The notes: generated from the letters alone by a model not told the origin. A stretch of 24,542 bases of DNA from Ardenticatenaceae bacterium (GCA_020634415.1 JACKBT010000058.1:1-24542), one strand, 5' to 3'. Counted from the stretch's first letter, positions 9,806 to 18,584 are shown. Program-made: numbers and translations.

Positions 9806-10734
9806 AATGTCTCATCAATTCGTCGCGCAAAAACCGTCATGCCCGTCATCTTATTCGTCATCTCCAACAGCCTGTAAAAAGGCCACGTCAGCAGACGCAA
9901 GGGTAGATTATAGGCAAATTTCAGCCAGGGTCGCCACTTTGCCGCCGGAACGTCCCGCGCTTTGAGCGCAAACTCCACACTAAGCAGCGTCACACTCAAA
10001 CGGCCGCTAAAACTCTCCACCCCCTGCCACACAAAACCTGTCTCCGCCAAATATCCCCGCAGCACCTCCGGCGCAAACAGATGCAAATGACGCGGCCGTT
10101 CCCAACCCACCCAATTCTGTCCAAACAGCCGCGCCTCCACACTCGTCGGATTGGGCGTATGAATCACCACCAACCCACCCGGCCTCAACACCCGTGCCAC
10201 CTCCAGCAGTGTCGCCTTCGGGTCCAACACATGCTCAAACACATCCCACAACGTCACCACATCAAAACTATCCGCCGCAAACGCAGCCTCCTCCAACGTC
10301 CCCGTGCGCACATCCAACCCCAACTGCTCCCGCGCATACCCCGCCGCATACCCACTCAACTCCACCCCCACCGTTTGCCAACCCCGCTCCCGCATCGCCA
10401 CCAAAAAATTGCCTGTGGCGCAGCCCACATCCAAAACCCTGCCAGGGTTCGGCTGATGGCGCATCACCCGCGCACAACGCCGCCCCAACTCATGCTGCTG
10501 CGACAACTGCTCTACCTGCGTTGTCTTCGCGCCTTTTGTCTCATACAGCAGATAATCATCTGGGTAAAACTGTTCCAACTCCTCACGGGTCGCCTGCGGA
10601 TTCTGATAAATCAGCCCACAATTGCGACAGCGTACCAGCCGAAAACTTCCCGGCCGATCCAGCAGCAAATCCCGCCCCTCATTCACCAACAGCCAATCAT
10701 CCTGGCCGCAAAAATTACAACAAACCTCTTTCAC
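9802..10734 (-). CDS. Methyltransferase with N-terminal zinc-ribbon-like motif
   Basis: 310 residues. The N-terminus has CNFCG (Cys6, Cys9) and RCRNCGL (Cys36, Cys39), a four-cysteine zinc-ribbon-like arrangement. SAM motif I VLDVGCATGNF follows at 100-110, then VGVELSGYAAGYAREQLG, DVVTLWDVFEHVLDP and LRPGGLVVIHTPNP. Architecture and motifs match the Methyltransf_23 type that accompanies glycosyltransferase clusters. The start is GTG at 10734 with GAG 6 bases upstream. The upstream gap to the GT4 gene is filled by a foldback repeat (10753-10809), so coupling with that gene is not by overlap. Substrate unknown; probably a sugar or lipid-linked glycan. Confidence 0.88.
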   Translation of the reverse strand: MKEVCCNFCGQDDWLLVNEGRDLLLDRPGSFRLVRCRNCGLIYQNPQATREELEQFYPDDYLLYETKGAKTTQVEQLSQQHELGRRCARVMRHQPNPGRVLDVGCATGNFLVAMRERGWQTVGVELSGYAAGYAREQLGLDVRTGTLEEAAFAADSFDVVTLWDVFEHVLDPKATLLEVARVLRPGGLVVIHTPNPTSVEARLFGQNWVGWERPRHLHLFAPEVLRGYLAETGFVWQGVESFSGRLSVTLLSVEFALKARDVPAAKWRPWLKFAYNLPLRLLTWPFYRLLEMTNKMTGMTVFARRIDETL

Positions 10735-10752
10735 AGTTTTCTCGTTTTGGGA

Positions 10753-10809
10753 TGTAGGGGCGACCCTTGTAGTCGCCCATTAGGGCAGGCACAAGGCACT
10801 GCCCCTACA
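10753..10809 (+). repeat. Cloverleaf-like intergenic foldback repeat A
   Basis: Outer arms TGTAGGGGC (10753-10761) and GCCCCTACA (10801-10809) are exact reverse complements. Inside are two hairpins, GGGCGAC/GTCGCCC (10758-10764 with 10772-10778) and GGGCAG/CTGCCC (10783-10788 with 10799-10804). The right arm supplies the TAG stop (10807-10805) of the GT4 gene to its right. There is no tRNA-like anticodon arm and no open frame. Confidence 0.85.
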
Positions 10810-11962
10810 ATACATTTCGCTCATAAAAATCAGCCAACTGCCGCGTAATAATCGGCCAGGCCAGTTCCGTTTCGGCTACATAGCGTGCCTGCTGCCCCAT
10901 CTGCCGCCGTGCGGTGGGATTGGCGAGAAGGTCCAGCGTAACGGCCGTTACCCTCTCCACCTCCGCCTCTGCCACCCAGCCAATCCCCTTCTCTCGCACC
11001 ATCGTGCCCAAATCCCCCACATCCGTCACCAGCAGCGGCACACCCGCCGCCATAAAATCATGCGTCTTCATCGGAAAACGCCCCCGATTAGCCCCACTAT
11101 CACACAACGTCAGCCAGCCAATATCACAAGCAGAAATATGATCCACCAGTGCCTTAAAAGGAACAGGCCCCGTGCGAATAACGGCCGTTTCCTCCCGCAC
11201 CAACTTCTCCATCGCCACATTACAATAGCCAATCACCAACAGCCGCACCTCCGGCCTTACCGCTTGAACCGCATCAAACGCCCGCGCCATCAACAGCGCG
11301 TCCCGCTCAAAAATCGCCCCAATATAACCCAAAATCGGCACATCCACCGGCAAACCCAAACGCTGGCGCACGGCCGTTTTATCCTGCGGCCCAATCTCAG
11401 CCACACTCGCCCCATTCGGCAGCAGCAAAATCGAATCCGCCGCCACCCCCAACTCAATCGCCTTCTGCCGCAGCACCGAATTAATCACCGTCGTCCCATC
11501 CGCCCGATGCCGAAACCGCTCCTCAAAAAAACTCTCCACAGGCCGCAGCACTGTTTTCGCCAATGAATTCGGCCGTTCCTCCACCGAGCCACCCCGCCCA
11601 AACCAATCACACCAATCAATCACCAGCGGCAAACGGCGCGTTTGCTGCAAATAAAGCATCGGCCCCAGCACCACCGGGCGGTTCTCAAAAGCGTGAATCA
11701 GGTCAAACGGCCGTCCCCGCAACCACGCCACCCGCCGCACCACATCCCACAAATCATACCCCGAACTCGGCCACAAATCCGGCGTCTCCACCAAATGCAC
11801 CCCATCCACCACCCGCTCCACAAACCCCGTGCCTCGCCGCGAAGCCACCGCCAACAGCGTCACCTCATACCCCAGCGGCACCAACTCCTTCGCATACCCC
11901 ATCGCCCGCCAATACGTCCCCTTCCCCACCCGATTAAACGTCAACATTAACAAGCGCGTCAT
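10805..11962 (-). CDS. Glycosyltransferase family 4-like
   Basis: 385 residues. N-terminal Rossmann domain begins MTRLLMLTFNRVGKGTYWR, with DLIHAFENRPVV in the acceptor region. The C-terminal domain has ILGYIGAIFERDALLMARAF, RLLVIGYCN and PMKTHDFMAAGVPLLVTDVG (nucleotide-sugar site, usually K..E.MA.G.PVV). In this protein the position of the first Glu reads Asp in THDF. The gene starts with ATG at 11962, overlapping the GT2 stop by 4 bases, so translation is coupled. Its TAG stop is contributed by repeat A. The enzyme probably adds a sugar from a nucleotide donor to a lipid-linked glycan on the cytoplasmic side; donor unknown. Confidence 0.88.
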   Translation of the reverse strand: MTRLLMLTFNRVGKGTYWRAMGYAKELVPLGYEVTLLAVASRRGTGFVERVVDGVHLVETPDLWPSSGYDLWDVVRRVAWLRGRPFDLIHAFENRPVVLGPMLYLQQTRRLPLVIDWCDWFGRGGSVEERPNSLAKTVLRPVESFFEERFRHRADGTTVINSVLRQKAIELGVAADSILLLPNGASVAEIGPQDKTAVRQRLGLPVDVPILGYIGAIFERDALLMARAFDAVQAVRPEVRLLVIGYCNVAMEKLVREETAVIRTGPVPFKALVDHISACDIGWLTLCDSGANRGRFPMKTHDFMAAGVPLLVTDVGDLGTMVREKGIGWVAEAEVERVTAVTLDLLANPTARRQMGQQARYVAETELAWPIITRQLADFYERNVL

Positions 11963-12846
11963 CGCCCCAACCCCCGCAGCCCATCAGCCAACCCCCGCCA
12001 ATACGCCTTCAACGCCTCCATCCGACCATGCCGCCACAGCCGCCACGTCGTCCGCACCGCACTCCCCGTCCGCCAAAACAAAACAATCGGCCCCTGCCAC
12101 CACCGCGCATGTTTGCTAAAAAACCGCACACTAGATCGCGCCATCCAATACCGCTCATTCACACTATCACTGCCGCCACTGCTCACCGCCACCTTATGCC
12201 ACATCTTAGCCCCCGTCACCGACAAAATCGGCCAGCCTCCCCGCGTCAACCGCAAGCACAAATCCGAATCCTCATAATACATAAAGAAGCCCTCATCAAA
12301 CAGCCCCACCGTTTCCAGCACTTCACGCGGGAAAAACATCGCACATCCTGGCACAAAATTGCAGGGCACAAGCGCTGCCCACTGCCCCACATCCACCTGT
12401 CCCCTCACATTACCCACTTCCTCCAACGTCCAATCATTCATCCGCGCCCCCAACGACCACACCCGCTGCGGCTCATCAGCATAATAAATAATCGGCGCCG
12501 TAACAGCCCGTTCCGCCTGCGCCACCTCCCCCAATCGCGCCACCATATCCGTCGCCAGCAGCGTGTCATTATTCACAATCAGCGCAAAATCGGCCCCTGC
12601 CGCCAACGCCCAACGCAGCCCCACATTCATCCCCCCCGCAAACCCCAAATTCGTCTCGTTGGCAATCACCGCCACCTGGGGAAACCTGGCTTGAACCTGC
12701 GCCACCGAATCGTCCGTCGAGCCATTATCCACCACCACCACCGCCAAATGCCCATATGTCTGCGCCAGCAGAGACTCCACACAAACCAGCGTATCATCCG
12801 GCCGATTCCAATTCAACGTAATGGCGACAATAAGGGGTTGAGGCAC
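11959..12846 (-). CDS. Glycosyltransferase family 2 (rhamnosyltransferase-like)
   Basis: 295 residues. GT-A signature: TLNWNRPDDT near the start, VVVVDNGSTDDS with DNGSTD at 40-45, NLGFAGGMNVG, IVNNDT (92-95; NND in place of DxD), and FDEGFFMYYEDSDLCLRL (catalytic region). This set is typical of WbbL-like O-antigen sugar transferases. The start is GTG at 12846, which has no ribosome site: two bases upstream begins a heptad array (12849-12904) that fills the gap to the fucose synthase stop. It overlaps the downstream GT4 by 4 bases. The donor (e.g. dTDP-rhamnose or GDP-fucose) cannot be told. Confidence 0.9.
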   Translation of the reverse strand: MPQPLIVAITLNWNRPDDTLVCVESLLAQTYGHLAVVVVDNGSTDDSVAQVQARFPQVAVIANETNLGFAGGMNVGLRWALAAGADFALIVNNDTLLATDMVARLGEVAQAERAVTAPIIYYADEPQRVWSLGARMNDWTLEEVGNVRGQVDVGQWAALVPCNFVPGCAMFFPREVLETVGLFDEGFFMYYEDSDLCLRLTRGGWPILSVTGAKMWHKVAVSSGGSDSVNERYWMARSSVRFFSKHARWWQGPIVLFWRTGSAVRTTWRLWRHGRMEALKAYWRGLADGLRGLGR

Positions 12847-12848
12847 TT

Positions 12849-12904
12849 AAAACGTAATGCGTCAAACGTAATGCGTAATACGGTATTACGCATTACGTTT
12901 TACC
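12849..12904 (+). repeat. Heptad foldback array D1
   Basis: Eight contiguous 7-base units: AAAACGT, AATGCGT, CAAACGT, AATGCGT, AATACGG, TATTACG, CATTACG, TTTTACC. The second half is the reverse complement of the first: arms 12864-12881 and 12883-12900 are a perfect 18-bp inverted repeat around one base. It occupies nearly the whole gap between the GDP-fucose synthase stop and the GT2 GTG start. Confidence 0.85.
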
Positions 12905-12912
12905 TAAATAAT

Positions 12913-13887
<975 letters not shown>

Positions 13888-13988
13888 CTAGTAAGGGTCA
13901 GTCTCAAACCTGCCCCCCTTATTATACTTTCTCCGCTCCTATCTGCCTGCCCGTTTATGGCTGGCTCATTTGCCCGCACAGTTCACCT

Positions 13989-15119
13989 TCAAAGCTCGGC
14001 AAGTTTAAGGAGCGTCTGAATAAGCCGTTCCCACCCAAAACGGCCGTTCTCCCCTCTCACATTCTCCCCCAAAACCGGCCCTAACTCTTCCACAAAAAAG
14101 CGATCCATGGCCGCTGCCAGGGCCGCTGGCTGCTCCGGCGGCACAATCAAACCCGTCACCTCATGCTGCACCGCCTCCGCCAGCCCGCCCACATCCGTCG
14201 TAATCACCGGCTTGCCATGCCCAAAAGCCACCTGCACAATGGCACTCTGCGTAGCACTACGATAAGGCAGCACCACCACATCCGCCCGCTGCATCAAAGC
14301 CGCCACCTCCTCATCCGGCACATATTTGTTCAAGATCGTCACGGCCGTTGCCAGCCCCAACCGCTCAATCTGCGCCCGATACCCCGCCTCATCCTGCCAA
14401 AACTCACCCGCAATCACCAAATGCAACGGCCGTTCCACCAACGCCATCGCCTCCAGCAGCACATCCACCCCCTTATAAGGCCGCACCAGACCAAAAAACA
14501 GGGCAATCGGCACACCATCCGGCAGCCTAACCGGCAAAACGGCCGTTTTCTCCCCCAACGCCGCATAAGTCGGCAGCGGAGTCACCGCCATCTTCGCCTG
14601 CGGAAACTGCGCCAACAGCCGCCGCCCATCCGCCTGGGCATGAACCACATAACCATCCCCCGCCGCCAGCGCCAGCCGCAGCGCCACCCTATCCAGCAGC
14701 CCCTTCTCATGCGGCAGCACATTGTGGCAGATAAACAGCAACTTCGGCGCCGGGCGCAGCCGCTTAATACCCCGCCCCAACACCGACCAGGCCGGTGCCC
14801 AAAACGGCACCCACCAGGGAATCACCACCACCTCTGGCTGCCACGCTTTAATCCGCCGCCAGGTGCGCCACCAACTGAGCGGGTTAAGTGGGTCAAGGCA
14901 ATATTCAGCTTCGGTGCGTAACGGCCGTTCACTCGGATCCCGATCACTGCGCCCTGGAAACAGCCACCGAGGATACTGCCGCGAAAAAGAAAGCAGCAAC
15001 ACGTCATGAGATACCTGTGCCTCGTGCCCCGCCCGCAAAGCCTGCGCCAACAGCGTGGTGTAATGAGCAATCCCCCCGCGATACGGATACGTCGGCCCAA
15101 TAAGGCAAAAGCGTGTCAT
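13989..15119 (-). CDS. Glycosyltransferase family 4-like
   Basis: 376 residues. N-terminal domain opens RFCLIGPTYPYRGGIAHYTT (glycine-rich loop of GT4 enzymes). The C-terminal domain has IALFFGLVRPYKGVDVLLEA, ILNKYVPDEEVAALMQRADV, VVLPYRSATQSAIVQVAFG and GKPVITTDVGGLAEAV. The usual first Glu of the EX7E motif is not obvious here (TQSAIVQVA). ATG 15119 has no ribosome site, but a TATAAT hexamer ends only 7 bases upstream, suggesting a leaderless mRNA. It is 125 bp downstream of nothing co-directional that overlaps, so it is a unit separate from the fcl-led genes. Probable role: an early or late sugar transfer in the surface glycan. Confidence 0.87.
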   Translation of the reverse strand: MTRFCLIGPTYPYRGGIAHYTTLLAQALRAGHEAQVSHDVLLLSFSRQYPRWLFPGRSDRDPSERPLRTEAEYCLDPLNPLSWWRTWRRIKAWQPEVVVIPWWVPFWAPAWSVLGRGIKRLRPAPKLLFICHNVLPHEKGLLDRVALRLALAAGDGYVVHAQADGRRLLAQFPQAKMAVTPLPTYAALGEKTAVLPVRLPDGVPIALFFGLVRPYKGVDVLLEAMALVERPLHLVIAGEFWQDEAGYRAQIERLGLATAVTILNKYVPDEEVAALMQRADVVVLPYRSATQSAIVQVAFGHGKPVITTDVGGLAEAVQHEVTGLIVPPEQPAALAAAMDRFFVEELGPVLGENVRGENGRFGWERLIQTLLKLAEL

Positions 15120-15126
15120 GCGCGGG

Positions 15127-15132
15127 ATTATA
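15127..15132 (-). promoter_or_regulatory. Possible -10 box for a leaderless GT4 transcript
   Basis: TATAAT on the minus strand (15132-15127), a perfect -10 hexamer, is followed by seven bases and then the ATG at 15119, so the transcript would start at or near the start codon. No convincing -35 is present: the region is occupied by the heptad array D2. Confidence 0.35.
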
Positions 15133-15140
15133 GCCTATTT

Positions 15141-15199
15141 GGAGACTGGAGACTGGAGACTAGAGATTGGAGATTTTTAGTCTCCAATCTCCAATCCCC
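15141..15199 (+). repeat. Heptad foldback array D2
   Basis: Units GGAGACT (three exact copies), AGAGATT, GGAGATT, then TTT and the inverted set AGTCTCC, AATCTCC, AATCCCC. The inner arms 15163-15173 and 15181-15191 pair over 11 bp. It lies between the divergent genes starting at 15119 and 15244. Confidence 0.85.
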
Positions 15200-15208
15200 A
15201 CTCTCTTT

Positions 15209-15237
15209 TTTACGCCACACCCAATCCGCACTAAAAT
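15209..15237 (+). promoter_or_regulatory. Possible promoter, leaderless SDR transcript
   Basis: TTTACG (15209-15214), 17 bases, then TAAAAT (15232-15237). The ATG of the SDR gene lies six bases after the -10 box and has no ribosome site, so translation of a leaderless mRNA is suggested. Confidence 0.4.
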
Positions 15238-15243
15238 TCCCCC

Positions 15244-16107
15244 ATGATCCTCATCACTGGCGCAACCGGCTTCATCGGCCGTTCTCTCACCAACCGCCTC
15301 ACCCTCGAAGAGCGCGAATGGAAGGCTTACATCGGCCACATCAACGATCAATCAGCCCTGCAAGAGCAGTTGCAAGGCGTAGACACCGTTATTCACCTGG
15401 CCGGCACAGAATGGCGCAGCCGCACTCGCCTGCTGCGCTCCGTAGATTGGCAAGGCACAGAACGCCTGCTGCGCGAATGCCGCCGCGCCCAAATCAAAAA
15501 CCTCATCCTCCTCAGCCGCACCGGGGCCGACCCCTACGCCCGCCACCTGCTGCCCCAAATAAAAGGACACATGGAGCGCATGGTCGAGAAAAGCAACATC
15601 CCCTACACCATCATCCGCTCCGCCAGCGTCTATGGGCGTGGCGACCGCTACTTTGAGATGCTGCTCGCCTTGGCTATCTGGACCTGGCCTTTTGTCTGGC
15701 TGCCGCGTGGCGGCGACATGCTGCTGCAACCCCTGTGGGTAGAAGACTTGGCCCGCTGTCTGGCAATGACAGTGGAACGCCCCGACTTATTAGGCCAGAC
15801 GATTACCATTGCCGGAGAAGAGCAGTTATCTTACCGGGAAGTGATGCGCCTGATTTTGCAAACGGCCGAAATTCGCCGCATCCCCCTCAAAATCCCCATC
15901 CTGCCCCTGCGCTACCTGGCCCGCCTCCTCTTCCGCTGGTGGTACTGGCCCCCCATCAGCGAAGATTTCATGGACAGACTCTTCATCCCCGAACTCACCC
16001 GGCACGATGCCGTCTTCTACCACTTCGGCTTCCGCCCCGCCCGCATCCGCGACACCCTGGCCTATCTGCATCGCCCCCGTATGCGCTGGCGGCTGTTCCG
16101 GCAATAG
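15244..16107 (+). CDS. NAD(P)-binding epimerase-like protein (atypical SDR)
   Basis: 287 residues. Nucleotide motif GATGFIG at 6-12, TVIHLAG at about 49-55, LLSRTGAD, and YTIIRSASVYGRGDRYFEML. The pattern resembles the atypical SDR family related to the complex I 39 kDa subunit and NmrA-like proteins; the classical Tyr-xxx-Lys catalytic pair is not apparent. A Trp/Leu-rich stretch (ALAIWTWPFVWLPRGG) and a basic C-terminus (RPRMRWRLFRQ) could associate with the membrane. It is the only plus-strand gene in the central part, and its stop lies 4 bases from the stop of the convergent ABC ATPase gene. Substrate unknown. Confidence 0.85.
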   Translation: MILITGATGFIGRSLTNRLTLEEREWKAYIGHINDQSALQEQLQGVDTVIHLAGTEWRSRTRLLRSVDWQGTERLLRECRRAQIKNLILLSRTGADPYARHLLPQIKGHMERMVEKSNIPYTIIRSASVYGRGDRYFEMLLALAIWTWPFVWLPRGGDMLLQPLWVEDLARCLAMTVERPDLLGQTITIAGEEQLSYREVMRLILQTAEIRRIPLKIPILPLRYLARLLFRWWYWPPISEDFMDRLFIPELTRHDAVFYHFGFRPARIRDTLAYLHRPRMRWRLFRQ

Positions 16108-16111
16108 CGCC

Positions 16112-16828
16112 TCATCCCGCCATCTGCTCGATTTCGGCCCGATTGCTGACGATGTTTTTAAGACGGCCGTCTTGCATCTCAATCACCCGGTCACAATAGC
16201 GCACCATCCGCAGATCATGCGTCACCATAATGCCCGCACGGTTCTGCTCATGCACCAGATCGGCAAACGTCTCCACCACCTGGTGCGCCAGCGTCGTATC
16301 CAGGCTGGCAGTCGGCTCATCCGCCAACACCAGTTGCGGCTCGTGAATCAAGGAACGGGCAATAGCCACCCGCTGCCGCTGCCCACCCGATAATTGCGTG
16401 GGCAAATTATCCATCCGCTCCGCCAGCCCCAGCCGGTCCAGCAGTTCGATGGCCCGTTTCTTGCCCGCTTTGTTGTAACGGCCGTTCAGCCGCAGCATCA
16501 ACTCCACATTCTCCAACGCCGTCAGATAATTAACCAAATTATTCGCCTGAAACGTAAAACCAATCTTGCGGCGGCGCACCAGCGTCCGCTGCGCCTCATT
16601 CATCTGCCCCAGCTCCTCCCCCGCCAAACAAATCTCCCCACTCGTCGGCGACAGCAGCCCCGCCACCATCGCCAACATACTCGTCTTGCCCGAACCACTG
16701 GGACCAACCAGCGCCACAAACTCACCACTATACAGAGCCAGCGACACATGGTCTACCGCCATGATCACCTGCTCCTCCAGAGCATACGTCTTCGTTACCT
16801 CATGTGTAGATAGAACAACTTCCCTCAT
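16112..16828 (-). CDS. ABC transporter ATP-binding protein (MacB/LolD type)
   Basis: 238 residues. Walker A GPSGSGKTS at 42-50, Q-loop in FTFQANN, signature LSGGQRQRV at 146-154, Walker B LVLADEP at 166-172, D-loop SLD, and H-loop VTHDLRM. Length and sequence fit the LolD/MacB/DevA family rather than an importer ATPase. ATG 16828 is preceded by AAGGGAG at 7 bases and starts 12 bases after the permease stop, one operon. The pair probably forms a mechanotransmission-type exporter. Target unknown. Confidence 0.93.
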   Translation of the reverse strand: MREVVLSTHEVTKTYALEEQVIMAVDHVSLALYSGEFVALVGPSGSGKTSMLAMVAGLLSPTSGEICLAGEELGQMNEAQRTLVRRRKIGFTFQANNLVNYLTALENVELMLRLNGRYNKAGKKRAIELLDRLGLAERMDNLPTQLSGGQRQRVAIARSLIHEPQLVLADEPTASLDTTLAHQVVETFADLVHEQNRAGIMVTHDLRMVRYCDRVIEMQDGRLKNIVSNRAEIEQMAG

Positions 16829-16840
16829 TACAACGCTCCC

Positions 16841-18007
16841 TTAACCACCCAAACCCAATGCCGCCAACGGTTCCACCCGCGTCAGATAGCGAATAGACAC
16901 CATGCCACCAAGAGGGCCAATAATCAGCAGCGTCGCCAGGGCCAACGCCACCTGCTCCCCCACAAAAATAATTGGAATCCCGTCCGGCATAGCCGCCGCC
17001 AGGCCAAACGTCGCCAAACCACCTATTATCACACCAATCACATTCGTCAGAACTATCTGGACAAGAGCCGAGGTGGCAACCAAAAAATTCGGTGCGCCCA
17101 ATGCCTTTAGCATCCCCACCTGGCCCACCTTTTGCAAGGTTTGAATTTGGAAAAAGCCGCCAACAACCAAAATACCAATCAACAGCGTAAAACCGCGCTG
17201 CGTATTCAAGGTGCTTTGCTGCTCGGAATAACCTGGCGCATTTTCATAAGCCGTCACCCGATCTGTGACTTCAATGCCGTTGATTTCGGCCGCCAAACGT
17301 TGGGCAACCTCATCCGCCTGCGCCGGATTCTCCACACTGACATTGACAATATTGAAGGTGAGATCACCGCCGCTGTCGCTGACGAATCCTTTGGGGCGGA
17401 TGCGCTCCCAGGTGATGAGTGGCACAATGATAGATGGTTGGATGAAGTACTGCTGACCGTCGCTGACCCCCACAACTGTCAAGGGGTACGATTCATCTAC
17501 TGTACCCTGAGTTGATTCCACCACTAAAGTGTCGCCCACCCCCAAACCCGTGCGTATGGCAACATTGCGGCCAATAATGGCCTCATTGGCCCGAATGCCG
17601 CTCAATTGTGCCCCGGCAAGCACACGTGCTTCGCCGGGGTGGCCGGATTCGACACCAATCAAGGAAACGGACAGCGGCTCCAGTGCCCCCTCATAGTTGA
17701 TGAGGGTCGAAGTTGCGCCGATGGCCCCGGCATCTTTCACGCCTTCGGTACGGCGTACATTGTTCATAATGGAGCGCCCCAGTTGGCTGGCCCCGACGAT
17801 CAAATCGGCCTGATCTTGATAGATGATCAATTCGCCGCTCAGTTTGCTCAGGTACTCTTTATTGCCTGCTCCCAAACCTTCGGCCAAACCGGCCAGAAAG
17901 ATGACGAGTAGTGTAATCAGGGCAATAACCAGACTGACCAGAAAGAAACGACCGCGATTGCGCCATATCTCTTTCCAGGCCAAATAGCTGCCTATTCGAA
18001 AACTCAT
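16841..18007 (-). CDS. ABC transporter permease (FtsX/MacB-like)
   Basis: 388 residues. N-terminal membrane segment at about 23-43 (FLVSLVIALITLLVIFLAG) preceded by AWKEIWRNRGRF. A large extracytoplasmic domain (about 45-265) follows, then three C-terminal segments (GFTLLIGILVVGGFFQIQT, IVLTNVIGVIIGGLATFGL, ALALATLLIIGPLGGMV). This MacB-PCD plus FtsX layout is standard for the family. Internal signature: KALGAPNFLVATSALVQ, as in DevC/MacB permeases. The start at 18007 has a GGAGGG upstream at about 12 bases. No periplasmic adaptor (HlyD/MacA) gene is adjacent, so it either works alone or with one encoded elsewhere. Confidence 0.9.
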   Translation of the reverse strand: MSFRIGSYLAWKEIWRNRGRFFLVSLVIALITLLVIFLAGLAEGLGAGNKEYLSKLSGELIIYQDQADLIVGASQLGRSIMNNVRRTEGVKDAGAIGATSTLINYEGALEPLSVSLIGVESGHPGEARVLAGAQLSGIRANEAIIGRNVAIRTGLGVGDTLVVESTQGTVDESYPLTVVGVSDGQQYFIQPSIIVPLITWERIRPKGFVSDSGGDLTFNIVNVSVENPAQADEVAQRLAAEINGIEVTDRVTAYENAPGYSEQQSTLNTQRGFTLLIGILVVGGFFQIQTLQKVGQVGMLKALGAPNFLVATSALVQIVLTNVIGVIIGGLATFGLAAAMPDGIPIIFVGEQVALALATLLIIGPLGGMVSIRYLTRVEPLAALGLGG

Positions 18008-18119
18008 AGTTGCTCTAAACCCTCCAACTCCAAGTGTGTTGTTTTGCTAATCACGTTGGGAACTATACCACTTTATTTTTTGTCTTTGTATGCTACTGGC
18101 TGATTGTATGATGAGAGTT

Positions 18120-18138
18120 GGGGAACGGCCGTTTCCCC
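18120..18138. repeat. Extended hairpin GGGGAACGGCCGTTTCCCC
   Basis: The common palindrome AACGGCCGTT (18124-18133) extended by GGGG and CCCC arms with one extra T. It begins 3 bases from the stop of the MazF-like gene (18141) on the minus strand and may act as a terminator hairpin, though there is no U-tract. Confidence 0.6.
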
Positions 18139-18140
18139 CA

Positions 18141-18584
18141 TCACCGCTCCCAAAACGACTGCTGCAAAAACCGCATCCCCGCCAAAATCTGCTTGATACG
18201 CGCTTCACTCAGCGAACCAATGTATTCACCCAATTGTGATTTAGGAACGGCCGATACCTTCGACACCACCACCGCACTTGGCTTGGGCAGGTTGGCCTCG
18301 CCCACCGCCAACAAAACATTACCCGGCGCGTTAGCCTGCTTCAAATTCGTCGTCAACGCACACACCACCACCGAATGAACTCGACTATGATTGAAAAGAT
18401 TATCCTGAATCACCACATAAGGATGGGGATAATAGCCAAGTTCCATTTCCTCTGGATTATCTGCCTGAATCCAAAAGACATCTCCCTGATTGATGATTCG
18501 CCCGTCACCCCTATGAATTAGAGAACCTGCTTTTTCATGAGGATCAGGGGGCTGTTCTTCGCTGGTTTGATTGGCTGTATCCAA
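18141..18584 (-). CDS. MazF/PemK-like toxin domain protein
   Basis: 147 residues. The MazF/PemK fold is recognised by GDVFWIQ (34-40), HPYVVIQDNLFN (about 54-65), SVVVCALTTNLKQANAPGN, GEANLPKPSAVVVSKVSAV and IKQILAGM near the end. Family enzymes are sequence-specific mRNA endoribonucleases. The first 30 residues (MDTANQTSEEQPPDPHEKAG onward) are an acidic, probably disordered extension not typical of the family. The start is TTG at 18584 with only GAGG 12 bases upstream, so a later start is possible. No MazE-like antitoxin is present. The gene 18 bases upstream encodes a small CxxC/CxxC protein, the position an antitoxin would occupy. Confidence 0.85.
   Translation of the reverse strand: MDTANQTSEEQPPDPHEKAGSLIHRGDGRIINQGDVFWIQADNPEEMELGYYPHPYVVIQDNLFNHSRVHSVVVCALTTNLKQANAPGNVLLAVGEANLPKPSAVVVSKVSAVPKSQLGEYIGSLSEARIKQILAGMRFLQQSFWER

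Noticed and set aside
8291..9877. A long plus-strand open frame (528 codons) opposite the methyltransferase genes
   Set aside because: It is a shadow of the genes on the other strand, rich in His, Pro and Arg as antisense frames of GC-rich genes are, and has no recognisable motif.
10735..10752. Insertion sequence at repeat A
   Set aside because: Only a 57-base foldback is present; there is no transposase, and no duplicated target site is evident.
12849..12904. Heptad arrays as CRISPR arrays
   Set aside because: Units are 7 bases with no spacers and no cas genes are nearby.
14163..14921. Plus-strand frame of 252 codons opposite the GT4 gene
   Set aside because: Antisense shadow with Arg/His/Pro/Gln-rich composition; the minus-strand GT4 is clear.
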